From assembly GCA_029204225.1 (NCBI GenBank), contig CM055102.1, forward strand, positions 35,830,585 through 35,894,584: 64,000 bases of DNA, given 5' to 3'. The stretch comes from Diphasiastrum complanatum (Eukaryota; Streptophyta; Lycopodiopsida; Lycopodiales; Lycopodiaceae). Within the stretch, counting starts at the first letter, position 1. The number at the start of each line of letters is the position of its first letter. Shown one piece after another: positions 1 through 12,035 of this stretch. A program made the position numbers and the translations under genes. The notes beneath the pieces were generated by a model that did not search any database, was not told where the DNA came from, and saw only the letters and a list, made by a program, of their open reading frames with translations.

Positions 1-876
1 TTCAACCTGTCTCGAATAAATGTGACACACCACTTGTTAATTCACTATGCATTATTATGAAAAATGCGACACCAAATCAGTATTTTTGCCATAAGTTGTT
101 TTGCGAAAAACCCGACACTTTGTTAATACGTGGGGCATTCATTTGCCACGTCCACTTGTTGTTTTCATTTTTTCAAAAATACCGACATTGTTTGTATTTG
201 TTTCCACCATGTTTCCTGCTCTGGATGAGTATGTAAATAAGCTAGAAGCCATAAATATTTTTGATGTCAAGGAAATAGTTCCTAGCCCTAATCCCATCTC
301 TTCCAGATTTTCTAGTCAACTTCTTTTCCATGATCTGTGAGCAATCTACACAGATTGAAAAACTAACTATTCTCGTTATTTGGAAGAAGTAAAAACTAGC
401 AATTTACTTCATTCCACTAATCCAATAACCAATCTATATGACACTTACAACCATGTAAATATCGGTTCTCTCATTTCCTATGCACTTTTAGCCATTCAAC
501 AACTGTAGATAAAAGAAAAATTTCTAGAATATACATATGCAACTCTCTCACTAACTGTCCCTTCTTTTGAGATGTCTGAAATTCTAACTGAGGATAGTTG
601 GTATGCTCACCTTGTAAATAACACATTGATCGGCAACCTCCTTGGACCAAAGGGCAATCGAGGAATGGGAGGTTATCCTAATCTGTCCTTCCAAAAAGAC
701 TATATGCAAAGGAACAACTACTTCCTCGCCACCAAAGGGATGACCATCGAGCAAGTAAATGAAAAGAACGAAGCCGAGCGAAGGCCATATTCCACAGAAA
801 GCCAGCCACCAAAAATAGACAAAGAAGGATGTGAACAATCTGTTTGCGAGTCGCTACACAGTTGAGGAAGGGGATA
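1..876 (+). mobile_element. 3' internal end of a Gypsy (G1) element, partial
   Basis: The segment runs into a purine-rich tract at about 864-873, which is followed directly by the G1 LTR. This is the layout of a polypurine tract before a 3' LTR. A 97-codon open stretch at 572-865 has no domain I recognise, and a shorter one lies at 101-340. The rest of the element, including RT and integrase, would lie left of the window. The assignment rests on the adjacent LTR matching the LTR pair at 24821-27538. The coding content remains unidentified and could be any 3'-terminal ORF. Confidence 0.5.
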
Positions 877-1895
877 TGTGGAGGCCTATGATCCCACACT
901 ATCCAGATTTAAAGATTTATATTGTAAAAAATTTTAATTTTTATTCTAGAAATATGTTATAGTGCCTAAATCATGTAAAGTCCTATTTGCATTTTGTAAA
1001 TTTAATTTAAGTAGAACTTGCGACGTTTTGTGTGACGTTCTATAGCGAAACATTAGCGGATCCCAACCGACATCTTAACGATTGGTGATCGACGCTCAGG
1101 CCGGTGTTCATTTCTATAAGAGCGACACTCAGAGACATTGTACATACGCAAAGATTGTGCTGTCAATAGAGAGAAGAGAGATAGTTCTTACAACCTGTGC
1201 ATTCCTTTCCTCTGTTATCTATTATAGTTGCACTTCTTATCAATTGAGCGAACACACTCTGAGTTAGTCTGTAACTGATTGTGATAGACATCTGTTGCGG
1301 CATTCACTCTTTACTTGTACTAAATTTCAGATTCTCTAACGTGGTTTTGTAGGTGACCTCTGAGAGCGGCTCTTCTAACTAATGTGTGCAGGGAATTAGC
1401 TGAAGCCTTAAGCTTAACTCTAAATCAAAACCTCTCTTAATTCTGAATGAGCTATATGTTTAGATAAAGAACTTAATTGACGTTCTGTTTTGTTTGCTTG
1501 CTATAATAAGAACTAGTTCCTTGTGCTTGTTAAGAGAAATCAAAAGCCGAATAGATTCTATGTTAAGAATCTTTTTTATTGTCATTGTCGGATTATTTGC
1601 TTACTACTGTCTTAAGAGCCTGGAAGATATCGTACCCTTCTATACCTTCAGACCTTGACCAAATCATTTCATCATTGGTGTTTCTAGACGCCAATCTACT
1701 CAATATCTGTGGATAACCACATTTGTCATTGTAGTATTCTGTCTTGAATATTACATTCACCATATGTCCATCATCCTTTGTACACTTATCAATTTGAAAG
1801 GGAAGATTTCTCTCTCTCTTGGGGAACAAAATCAAACTTTTTGTACTACTTAATTGACTGATTTTGTGAAAATCTATAATGACTAGGCTACCACA
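877..1895 (+). repeat. G1 Gypsy LTR (3' LTR)
   Basis: About 1,019 bp beginning TGTGGAGGCC and ending CCACCACA. It aligns along its length with the LTRs at 24821-25842 and 26657-27538: they share the stretch around 'atagtgcctaaat', the 'ctgattgtgatagaca'-type region and the 'actaggc(t/c)accaca' end. It is preceded by a polypurine tract and followed at once by C2 Copia sequence on the other strand, so it is a 3' LTR inserted into the C2 gag. The partner target-site duplication lies outside the window. Confidence 0.75.
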
Positions 1896-2555
1896 CTTTT
1901 CATAATGAATAGTTGCTTGAGGTAAGCCTATCATTGTCTTCCAACATGTATCCACTTGATGTAGCCATATTGCAATGACCTGATCTTTCTCTTTCAACAT
2001 GTTCCAATGCACAAAGCACTCTTTTGAAATATAACAAATGCTTTCAGAAAGAAATCACAAAGATATGGAACCTCTCAATTCTCTTATAGCACTTATATCT
2101 AGCAAATCAACACATAGAATGTAGAAATCTTGATCACCTATGATCCATCCTCAATCTAATGAATTTTGCCACTTTCTAAGATTGAAACACACTTTAATGA
2201 AGTTCAGTAACCTCACAAAATAGAAATCCAATCAAAATTAGAGTTTTGACAAAATCACAAAAAATTGAATATTTCAAATTCTACATGCAATTGTCTAAAA
2301 CTTGATATAGAATCTTGTAGCCTCAAGTGAGACCTTCCTTATGCATCCAAAATTGGCTATTTTCAAGATGGTGTGAAATCATAATTACTCATGTTCAATA
2401 ACCTAAAATGAGTTTTGATCTACAAAAGATCCATTGAATCTACATATGCAAGAAACTCGATTTTTTGGTAGAAGTCAATCTAGCATGCTCTAGCATTGAT
2501 ATCTTCACCAAATCCTTGATAGATGTGCTTGATCCTTTCATAACCTGCAACACAA
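1896..2555 (-). pseudogene. C2 Copia 5' leader and gag start, truncated
   Basis: Read on the minus strand, this is the leader following the PBS at 2556-2567 and then the first codons of gag. It matches the leaders and gag starts at 11083-11760 and 23616-24270, including 'gctttgtgcattgga' just before the start codon and the MATS(S/G)G...NDRLTS N-terminus. The gag is cut off after roughly 25 codons by the G1 LTR at 877-1895. Confidence 0.7.
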
Positions 2556-2567
2556 GCTCTGATACCA
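2556..2567 (-). other. tRNA-Met primer-binding site, C2
   Basis: On the minus strand the bases read TGGTATCAGAGC, the complement of the 3' end of plant initiator tRNA-Met. It abuts the LTR end at 2568, as required for priming minus-strand cDNA synthesis. Confidence 0.85.
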
Positions 2568-3213
2568 TGTAAAGGATTTGGGATCAATCAAGATCCAAAT
2601 CCATACCCGGATCTTTGGTTAGAAATAGATCATCTCTACCAATCTTGCCAATGTGAAAAAATCAATATCTACTTAATGAAAGAGATGCAAACTCACTAAG
2701 AACCTGATCAAACATCAAACATAAGATATGATAAAGTTGTTGTCCGTACAAAAATAGTAGTAAAATACTGTATTTCACATGTGTGGATCCGAAAATAACA
2801 TAAAATAAGCATTCTACACACAAGATTGCAAGATGTCACCAATATAGTGCACCAATGGAAAGATGAACCCCAGAGAACCATGTATAAGCATGAAATGAGA
2901 TAAGAGAGAGAGAATGCTTCCCATGAGTTACATCCTTTTATAACGGGTCCAAATCTAATTTCAAACTTTGGTTTTCCTCCATAATGAAAAACCCTAATAT
3001 TTTTGTGACTAGATTCAATGTCTCTACTACTCAAATTTGAATCTACTAAAACTCATGTACTACACTTTCCCACACTTTCCAAAAGTGTTTATTCAAATGC
3101 TTTTAGACTAAAATAACTTTGAAAAGTCAAAACTAAAACTTGGCCTCAATTGTGTATTTGGCAATTTATCAAACTATGACCAATCTTGACTAAACTAGTT
3201 AAAATTTCTCACA
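2568..3213 (-). repeat. C2 Copia 5' LTR (minus strand)
   Basis: A 646-bp LTR with TG...CA ends on the minus strand. It is the reverse complement of, and clearly homologous to, the LTRs at 10431-11070, 22950-23603 and 29759-30336. Shared landmarks are the TGTGAGA start, the 'gaaagtgtgggaaag' block and a TATA-like run before the 'catggg/catggaga' region. It differs from those copies at many sites, so this is an old insertion. Confidence 0.8.
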
Positions 3214-3277
3214 CCTTGCACGTAAACTTCAGCTCACTATACTATATCCTACGAGTCTTTCAATTTTCAATATACAT

Positions 3278-4391
3278 GTGGCTTCCGATTTTGAGTACAT
3301 AGACAACAGTGACTCTGAATACGAGGATCAATCTAACTATGATTTTGAAGATCAGTATTATGAGTACAACGATGACGAATCCAATCAGTGTAATGAATCC
3401 AATCAATGCAAACAAGTGTCATATGGAGACTATCTGAAACATAATGAAAAACATTATGATGATCAACAAGCTTATCAGATCAGTAATCCAAGTGGTGGTA
3501 CTTATAGCAATGACAGTGACAATGAGCAGCTAAATTCACGTCAATCAGAATGGCATCATTACCAATATCCTCATATGGACCAATCTTCTTAGGCTATGGT
3601 GGAAACGATGATGGTGCAGAGACAATATTTCTTTCACAAGTTTGATGGTAGAATTGCTCACATAGATGTGAGAATATGGTTGGACAACTTTGACAAGTAT
3701 ATTCAATCACATCCAAATAGCGACCATGTTAAGATTGAAACATATCTTGATGGATCTGCAAAAATCTGGTGTCGATATTGGATGCAGTGTGAGGAACCTC
3801 ATGTTACCACTGATAAATGGCAACCTTTGTACAAAAGTGCATCGAAGAATTTGAATGTATAGATGGCCAAGTATGGCATTCGACCCAACAGACATCTACT
3901 GTGGAGAGCTATTTCAATTATTTCCATTAGATAATGGACATATATGGTTATTCGGTGGGGAAATCTAATACAATGCACTTTATTTTAGGCCTGAAGCTTG
4001 AGATAAGAGCTTGTTTTTTTAAAGGATATACATTATTAGATATAAAATTACATGCTCACACCATAGAATATGAACTGAACAGTGGTCAACGTGAAGCTGC
4101 AACAAAATACTTAACCCCACTAAGGGCACTTTGCAGATACGCGAAATATTAACTATCAACAAAATGATAGGGCAGCTACAAAAGATGAAGGATCAAGACA
4201 CAGTGCCTAAGGTTCAATTGAAAAAAACTATCAATCTAGGAATCCAAAAAAATGATAGGCCAAATGATTGTGGTGAATCGTTATCAATATTATTAGAAGA
4301 TGAATTGAAAGTACAAAACGATGATAAAGATAATTCTTCATCAACATCATCAATAAATGAACTGGAAGTGCAACATGATGAAGAAAAATAA
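3278..4391 (+). pseudogene. Gypsy-type gag, degenerate, with acidic N-terminal ORF
   Basis: An open stretch at 3278-3592 encodes a very acidic, Asn/Gln/Tyr-rich 104-residue peptide. After a stop, 3596-3862 encodes a capsid-like segment (F-D-G near the start, a W-L-D-N-F motif, then A-K-I-W) typical of the Retrotrans_gag fold in Ty3/Gypsy elements. The frame then shifts: 3934-4152 carries 'FILGLKLEIRA', the second half of the same fold, and 4131-4391 continues as Lys/Asp-rich sequence. Several stops and shifts show it is dead. No zinc knuckle was found. Confidence 0.6.
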
Positions 4392-5050
4392 TTATCAATA
4401 ATGGAAAAGCTTGTTTAACAAATAGACCAGCCAACTTTGTCAATAGCCTTTGATTTAACAAGAAATGGCCGATCAACATTTATGCAGTGCTATGGAGTCT
4501 ACATAGGATCAACAACATAAATGCAATTCCCAATTTGAATCAAACAAGAAAATTTTAATTGCAAATATAATGTCCATGCAAGGACATCGAAAATCAGCTG
4601 GAGATAGCAAAAATGATGTGGAGGATTATGAGGACAATATTTTTGTTTTTAATATTGATCATCAATTGAGCAATATAAAGACCAGTTCAGGCAATGAAGT
4701 TGCCAATGAGGCAAATCCCTCAGGGACCTTGTCTTCCTTGAGATCACAAGAACTATTGCATCAAATTTAACTTGAAAACTTGTCTAAGACTTCTTGCGAA
4801 ATGGAATTATTAGACAAGGATACATTGATCTAGATGAATGTTTCACATTCAGTATAGAGTCCACCATAGAATGTGATGAAACTTGTAATATACAAGCTGA
4901 AATTTGTCCTAGCTATGAGATGAGACAAACAATCCAAGATTCATTATATCAAAGTTTTCAGTTTGTGGTTCAAAATTTGGAGATCTCCATATTTTTGAAC
5001 ATGACGATGTAATCTACAAAAGATTTTTCGTAGAGACTTTGAGTGAAAGG
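4392..5050 (+). pseudogene. Gypsy remnant downstream of gag
   Basis: Short open stretches at 4570-4770 and 4794-5012, in different frames, encode hydrophilic Ser/Asn/Glu-rich peptides with no recognised domain. They follow the gag relic in the same orientation, so I read them as decayed internal sequence of that element. No protease, RT or integrase motif is visible. Confidence 0.3.
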
Positions 5051-6030
5051 GTTATTATCACTCTTTGCAAGTATCTCATTCACTCAATACTACTAGAAAT
5101 GAACGTTCAACCAGACTATCATTCATTTCCAGAGATGATCAATCAAAACATATTGGCTCTTATATTGGAAATTGATCATGACAATAATTCTTTTATGTAG
5201 GATTTTAACAATTCTAATGCTAGAACATGGTGACAAAAAATAAATGACATAAAGACCCATTTTTTGTAATATATTAAATTTTTTTTGAAAAATGTCTATA
5301 TTCAAAATGTGCAAATTTTATATTATAATGCAAAAAATATATCGTCTTTTGTTAGAAACTAAAATCATAGATATAGAGTTTTGACAACATATTCAATTTT
5401 GCATTTATTTTAAATTAATTAATAAAAAAATAAAATCATTAAATATAAAAATACTAAAATTAACAACAAAAATTATTTTAATTATTTAGTAGCAAATATT
5501 TTAAAATATTTGTCCGAAATAATTTTTTATGAATGCAAAATAAATTCAAATTAATATTTTTTAAAGATTTTAATTTTTCACAATAATAATTTGTACAGAT
5601 TCAAAAAGATTTATGTAATTTAGGTCTATAACACACAAACTCTAATTTTAAAAATATTTACTTAAATACATATCTAGAACTACATGACTTTTGAAAATTT
5701 TAAATTTTTTAAAAAGGAATCTTATCCTTAGTTTCATCATAATTAAGAACTTGAAATTCTATTAATAAATTTTAATATTTTTGAAGATAAAAAATATTAC
5801 CAATTTTGATAATATTCATTAATTTTTCTGAGAATACAATTTTAGAAGTCATTTTAAAATAACATTCTTTAAAATAAACATTTATTAAATTTATATTTAA
5901 AAAGTAACATTAAAAATAAATTTTAAAATATTTCAGATAGCAAATAATTTTAAAAAAATACATATGAATATAAAAACTTCATGTCACAAAAGTTTGAGAT
6001 TCACATATAATTTTCAAAATGATAAAATAG
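5051..6030. other. AT-rich stretch without genes
   Basis: Extremely A/T-rich sequence with many A and T runs. I see no coding stretch, LTR end, PBS or clear repeat in it. Confidence 0.6.
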
Positions 6031-6306
6031 TCATGTACATGCTTCCAAAAAATTTTCAAGGTCGTTGACGTCTTTGGGCTTTTCTGGAGCAACCTTAGTA
6101 GATAGAACGACAACCTCTTCAACAGTTTCTTCTACAGTGATAACATTATAATCTTGAATTAGGACATCTACAAAGTCTCCTATGTCACACACTTTTCCAA
6201 TAGTGAGAGTTTGAGGTTCTTTCGACAGAGAAATTATAGAGTCTTCGTCATTTGTAGACTTTCCTGCCTCAGCTAATTCATCTAGCAAAATTGATATGGA
6301 TTTCAT
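6031..6306 (-). CDS. hypothetical 91-residue acidic ORF
   Basis: An uninterrupted minus-strand frame with ATG at 6306. The peptide is acidic, rich in Val, Glu and Asp, with no signal peptide, membrane segment or motif I recognise. It lies just downstream (minus sense) of the point where the C3 Copia integrase tail breaks off at about 6340, so it may belong to sequence fused to the broken element. It could equally be a chance frame. Confidence 0.25.
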   Translation of the reverse strand: MKSISILLDELAEAGKSTNDEDSIISLSKEPQTLTIGKVCDIGDFVDVLIQDYNVITVEETVEEVVVLSTKVAPEKPKDVNDLENFLEACT

Positions 6307-6309
6307 TCG

Positions 6310-8624
6310 TATTTTTATAAATTCTACAAAACTAGAATCTAACTCTACAGCAGCAACATCTCATCATATGTAAGCCTTGTTGGCTTTTCCCTTTGCCTTG
6401 AGGATCTTCTTGGAACTTGACTTGGAGAGGCATCTCTACCATCATCATCCATAGATCCATCACCATCAAGAAGGTTAGGAGAAACAACATCAGGATTGTT
6501 AGTTTCATCCACATCAACTTTTTTTGGTACATTGCTTTTTCAAAGATGACATCTCGAGAAATGAGAACTTTTCTTGTTGAAGGAATGTAAACTTTATAAG
6601 CCTTGTACACTTCACTATAGTCAACAAATATGCCCTTCCTTGATGAAGGATCTTCTTTAGTTCTATCATCAAGAGTGATGTTGACAAAACAAGTACAACC
6701 AAAGATCCTACAATGCTTACACTTGGCCTTATACCATAAATGACCTCAAAAGGAATTTTACCATCCAAGGAAGCACTTTTCCACCTGTTACAAAGATAGT
6801 TAGCACATGCTAAAGCTTCCCCCCAAGAAGACTTAGAAATATTTGCATGTAGTCTCATTGCCTTGACACATTCACAAAGGGTTCTATTCTTCCTCTCGGC
6901 CACTCCATTCTATTGTGGAGTCCTAGGACTAGAGTACTCCCTCTTAATTCCATGTGGTATGCAAAAAACTTTGAGCTGAATTGAAGTATATTCCCCTCCA
7001 TCATCTGATCTTAAGCATTTGATCTTTGTATTAAATTGGTTTTCCATTTCATTCTTGAACTTGACAAATGCAGCAAACACTTCATCCTTGCTTTTAAGAA
7101 GATAGACCCAAGTATACCTACTAAAGTCATCCATGAAAGTTGCATATATCTTTGCCCCATCATTGCTAGTTGTACTAGAAAAATGAATATCAGAATGCAC
7201 AAGTTGAAAAACTTCTTTAGATCTAGAAGTAGATTTAGAATAAGCAAGTCAATGAGATTTGGACAAGGCACAATGTTCACAAACACTATTGTTTGCAACA
7301 AGACTTTTAGGGAGACAAAGAACATGTTCTTTCTTTTCCATTACCTCCAAAGATTTGAAGTTGGGATGGCCCAACCTCCTATGCCAAACTTCTTGGTTTG
7401 TCAATTGCCCCTGGCCATACATCCTTCATGCTTAGAGATCACACGTACATCCAGTTCGAAAAGCTTCCCATGCCTCCTTCCTTGAGCAATCAAGGTTCCA
7501 CATTTACTTATTAAACAAGCATCTCCAATGAACTCAACATCAAGCCCCTTGTCAATCTAACACTAAGCAAGTTCTTAGTGTGCCTACCTTGTGATGCCAC
7601 ATTGACCATCATTTGCAGTATAGATGATGTTGCTCTCTCCCTCATAAGACAATAAGGATGAAAATTATTTCTTGTGTCTTGTCATGTGAGATGAGGCTCC
7701 ACTATTAATCCACCAAGGATCATTCCCATCTATATGTGCAAGCAAACTTGAAGTCATAACAAGAGTTTCACAAATGCTATGCTCTTATTCATCTATTGCT
7801 AGATTTCCTTGCCTGTCACCTTGCTCTCTTTTCTTCTTATGACATTCATTAGCAAAATGACCTTTTATCCCACAATAAAAGCACTTGAACTTTGACTTAT
7901 CTTTCTTTCTAAATGAAGTAGAACAGAGGAGGAGAAAGAGTGATTATCATGATCTGAGGTACCACCTTTGGACCATTTTCCTTTGCCTTTATCTTTTTCT
8001 TTGACTTTGTCTTTTGTGAAGAAAGTCTCTTCACCTCCACCTTGCAAGGATGCACCATCAAGCTTTGATTGCAACCTATGTTCTTCAGCCAAAAGATTTC
8101 TTGCAAGTCAACCACACTTGGCAAGCCTCTTTGAATGGCAAAACTTTGCACAAGGTTAGCATGTTCATCTAGCGAACCATTCAACATAATCTGGACTATT
8201 TCACCATCTTTTATGCTTTCATTAATGCATGCTAGATCAACCTTCAAGACAAATGCATGAGCACTTTCACCTCTCTTTGCCTACTAGAAAATATTTGCCT
8301 CCTTAGGGTCAATACCCTAGATGTGAACTTTGATTCAGGAGAGCTTCTTCAAGGCATTCCATGCCTCACTTGCACTTTGACTCTTACCAACTTCCTTGAG
8401 AAGTTCATTGGTAACATTCATTTTAATGATCTGAAGAGCTCTTTTAGCCTTCTTATTAAACCTTTGTTGCTCTTGAACTATGGGTGGTCTCTCTTCAGTT
8501 TCTGCACTATGTCCATGAGTTCATTCAACTCAAGTAAGGACTCCATCCTCACTTTCCACGTAGAGTAGTTTGATGAACTCAACCTATCATTAGTTTCTAA
8601 TATGATTCCACCATTTGAAGCCAT
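6310..8624 (-). pseudogene. C3 Copia gag-protease-integrase, broken
   Basis: On the minus strand gag begins at ATG 8624 with a MASNGG...NDRLSSSNYS start. It continues through stops and frame changes to a zinc knuckle (C-F-Y-C...GH...C, near 7890-7850), then a protease segment with an altered active-site triad (N-S-G instead of D-S-G, near 7700). The integrase core follows at 7200-6900: D of HSD, 'FMDDFSRY', 'RSDDGGEY' and then '(Q)NGVAERKNRT'. The integrase C-terminal 'YKVYIP...VISRDVIF' region is near 6600-6530. Sequence stops matching at about 6340; RT, RNase H and the 3' LTR are absent. The gag resembles C2 but the LTR differs. Confidence 0.8.
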
Positions 8625-9747
8625 GAGCATAATGATTCTTCAACTTTTAGGCTCCGTCCTAATGCACTTAGCACTGACTTTTCTCTCAACAAATGATGGA
8701 TAAGGAGATCTCAGAAAATCTAGGACCCTAAGACAGTTCTATCTTGAACCTGGCTGGTTTCCAAGCATAGAAAGGAAGATTGAGACACATGCAACACTTT
8801 GCATACACTAGGATTAAAAACTCAAACTAACCTGAAAAAGCTCTTGCTTAAGCTCTCAAACTTTCTATCAAGTGACCAAATCAAGTTATGGTGAGAAGAG
8901 TTACTTGCATTCTTAGAAAATACACAAGACTAGGCTGAGAAGAATACCTAGAATTGAATACTGCTTGATCAGCATATGATCAACACACTAAGATATTGAT
9001 TCAACCTGTAAAACCACATGTAAACCACACTTCTAAAGTTTATAAACTCCAGCAAGTGATAAATACAAGCTTTAGAGGTGAATGAAAGAGCATACTTAGT
9101 GAATCACAAGACTAGCTTCACTAGCTTGTCAAATCTTGATGTTTAGATGTAGATGTAAGATCACTTCACATGAGAATGTTCCTTGACCTGTTAAGAACCT
9201 GAAAATACATTTGCATAATGGTTAAAACCTTCCAGCAAATTACATAAGGAGAGCTAATTATATGCTCAACAAAGTACACCAAAATTTATGCAAAAGATTG
9301 CTGACAATCACCCAAAAGAAGATCTTTCATCCAAGTGGGAGCTTTGCTCAGCCTTTTGGAAAAACACAAAATCGCTCAAAGAGTATTTGTCATCCACTTA
9401 AGGAAAATGTTCATCCATTTAAGGAGAGTGCTCATCCACAAAGGAGGGTGTTCATCCACAGAAGTGGAGATTGTCAACAATAGATTGAACTGAACATTAT
9501 TAGTATTGAATATGCACAAGCCTCACAATCAACAAATGATTAGGTGTTATGATCTAATCCAAAATAGACTCTTCTCAGCCTTTGATCTTCAATACACCTG
9601 AAATATGCTTTTGATCCACAAGTTCAGCTCAACAAACAAAGGTTAGTAAGATTTGATCAACAATGCAATGCATAATCATGCTAGAATTTGATCAAACATC
9701 CAAATATCATCATAAGTGAAAACCTTACTAAAAATAACAGCCAACCA
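8625..9747 (-). mobile_element. C3 Copia 5' leader
   Basis: This is non-coding sequence between the PBS and gag start on the minus strand. At about 9385-9475 it holds three to four imperfect tandem units built on 'tcatcca...aaggagag'. No open frame of note was seen. Confidence 0.55.
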
Positions 9748-9759
9748 GCTCTGATACCA
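9748..9759 (-). other. tRNA-Met primer-binding site, C3
   Basis: A perfect TGGTATCAGAGC on the minus strand, abutting the LTR that starts (plus numbering) at 9760. Confidence 0.85.
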
Positions 9760-10401
9760 TGTGAAAAAATTGGATCTTGAATGGATCCAATCTCCCAAAA
9801 TACTTGGCTAAGATCTTTGCACAACAAGCTACAAAAGCTAGAAATGGCAAAGCATCCTAATGCTACCTTTGATACACATGAACTTGACAAAGCATTCAAG
9901 AGACAAAAGAAACTAATAAAAGGTACTGATGGCAGCCAAAAGTAACAGCAAATAGGGCTCCCAACAATAGCCTACCACTTTTGGAAACCTCTTAAGATCA
10001 TATACAAAAGCTTGAAGACAATATACAAGACAATGCTCTCAATGGAGGAAGAAACAATGACAATGATCTATTGACCTCAATGAATCATACAATAGGTTTC
10101 TCCAACCTGTTCTCCACAAATTTCAGCCTAATATAGGTGAGAGAATGACTCTCTAAAACTTAGGACCCAATTTTAGGGCACCAGTAGCCTAAAATAGCCA
10201 ATTTTGGCCTATATGTCCAAATAACATGATTTTGGATCATTTCAAAGGTTTTGAAGTTTGAGACTTCTTCAATATGAGATATATACTAAAATAAAAATAT
10301 CTAGGCCTCTTTCATAGGTGTGAAAGGTTAGATCCAAAACTATGTGCCAAAAATACCAAATTTGGCCTAAAACTAGCTAGAAAATGTCGACAATTTTCAC
10401 A
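9760..10401 (-). repeat. C3 Copia 5' LTR
   Basis: The boundary at 9760 is fixed by the PBS. The other end is placed at 10401 because the segment then starts TGTGAAAA and ends TTTTCACA, a short terminal inverted repeat as expected for an LTR (642 bp). No second copy of this LTR is in the window, so the outer boundary is an inference. Confidence 0.6.
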
Positions 10402-10430
10402 GTCTGTTCCCATCACCCAATATTACTGTT

Positions 10431-11070
10431 TATGAGAGATTTCAAAAAGTTGTCATATTTTGGTAAATTGTCAATTGAGGCCAAAACTCATTTTAGACTA
10501 AGAGATAAACTTTTTGAAGTTATATTAGTTTAAAATACATTCAATAAACACTTTTTGAAAGTGTGGGAAAGTTAGTAGTCGAGTTTGAGAGAGATTCAAA
10601 ATTGAACTTTGGGTACATTGAATCTAGTCCCAAAATAGTAGGGCTTTTCATATTGGAGGGAAATCCAAGTGGCAAATAGGGTTTGGACCTGTTATAAAAG
10701 GAGGAAACTCATGGAGAGACACATTTTCTCTCTTCTCTCTCTCATTTCATCATTATACATGGTTCTCTTTAGGTTCTACTACTCATTGGTGCACTCTCAT
10801 GATGATATCTTGCAATCTTGTGTGTAGAATGCTCATATTTTGCTATTTTCGGTTTCACACATGTGAAATACAGTAGGTTACTGTAATTGTATGGACAGCA
10901 ACCATATTTTATGTTTTGGTTCATGTTTGATCAGTATCTCTTAGAGTTTGCATCTCATTTTGTATGTAGATGCTGTTTTTTCTACATTGGCAAGATTGTT
11001 GGTTTGCTCCTTATTGTAACCAAATATCAGGGACATGGATTGGACCTTGAATGATCTGAAATCCTTCACA
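10431..11070 (+). repeat. C2 Copia 5' LTR (plus strand copy)
   Basis: About 640 bp closely matching the LTRs of the element at 22950-30336. The start reads TATGAGAG instead of TGTGAGAG, so one terminal base has mutated. A TATA box candidate (TATAAAA) lies at about 10693-10699. The end, CTTCACA, abuts the PBS. Confidence 0.85.
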
Positions 11071-11082
11071 TGGTATCAGAGC
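11071..11082 (+). other. tRNA-Met primer-binding site, C2
   Basis: TGGTATCAGAGC directly after the LTR end. Confidence 0.85.
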
Positions 11083-11672
11083 TATTGTGTTTCAGATTAC
11101 GAAAGGATCAGCCATCTTTAGCAAGAATTTGGAGGAGTTACCAATGCTAGAGCATGCTAGATTGATTTCTACTCAAAAATCAACATTTTTGCATGTGTAG
11201 AATTGACCTTTTGAAGGTCAAAACTCAATATAGGTTTATATACTTGATCAATTTCGATTTCACACTTGGTTTACTAGAATTAGCCGATTTTTGGTACATT
11301 AGAAAGGTCTCATTGGAGGCTACAAGATGATATATCAAATTTTTAAAAATTGCATGCGGAATTTGAGATATTCATTTTTTTGTGATTTTGTCAAAACCCT
11401 AATTTTGATTGGATCTCTAGTTTATGAGGTTATTGAACTTCATTTGAGTATGTTTCAATCTTATGAAGTGGCAAGAATCATTAGACTGAGGATAGATCAT
11501 AAGTTGATCAAGATTTCACTATTGTGTGTGCTGATTTTCTAGTTAGAAGTGCTAAAAGAGATTTGAGAGATTCCATATCTTTGTGATTTCTTCTTGAGTT
11601 CATTTGTTGACATTCAAGAGAATGCTTTGTGCATTGGAGCAGGTTGAAAGAAGAAGATTAGGTCATTTCAAC
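11083..11672 (+). mobile_element. C2 Copia 5' leader
   Basis: The leader between PBS and gag ATG, colinear with 23616-24204. Its only open stretches are upstream-type short frames (for example 11327-11542), which I do not regard as genes. Confidence 0.7.
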
Positions 11673-12029
11673 ATGGCTACAAGTAGTGGATTCATGTTGG
11701 AAGGCAATGATAGGCTTACCTCAAGTAACTATTCATTGTGGAAAGTGAGGATGGAATCACTTCTTGAGATGAATGATGTTTTGGATATTGTTGTAGGTTT
11801 GGAGGAGAGACCAACAACTAAACAAGATCAAATGAGGTATAATAAGAGGGCCAAAAGGGCTCTACACATGATTACGATGAATGTTACCAATGAACTTCTC
11901 AAGGAGATTGGTAAGTGCACATCATATTTGGAGGCTTCGGAAGCTTTGAAGAAGCTTTATGAATCCAAGTCTACATCAAGAGTGCTTACTCTTAGGAGGC
12001 AAATCTTTCAAAGTTTGCAAAAGAAGTAG
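11673..12029 (+). pseudogene. C2 Copia gag, N-terminal part only
   Basis: Starts at the MATSSG...NDRLTSSNYS motif (ATG 11673) and encodes the N-terminal half of a Copia gag, including 'WKVRMESLLEMN' and the '(T)SRVLTLRRQIF' segment. It matches the gag at 24205-24560. It stops at TAG 12027-12029, where sequence switches to a purine tract and another LTR-like block. The C-terminal half, zinc knuckle and all of pol are gone. Confidence 0.8.
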
Positions 12030-12035
12030 GAGGAG

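Noticed and set aside
7036-7485. 149-codon plus-strand frame
   Set aside because: Antisense of the C3 Copia integrase and pre-integrase region.
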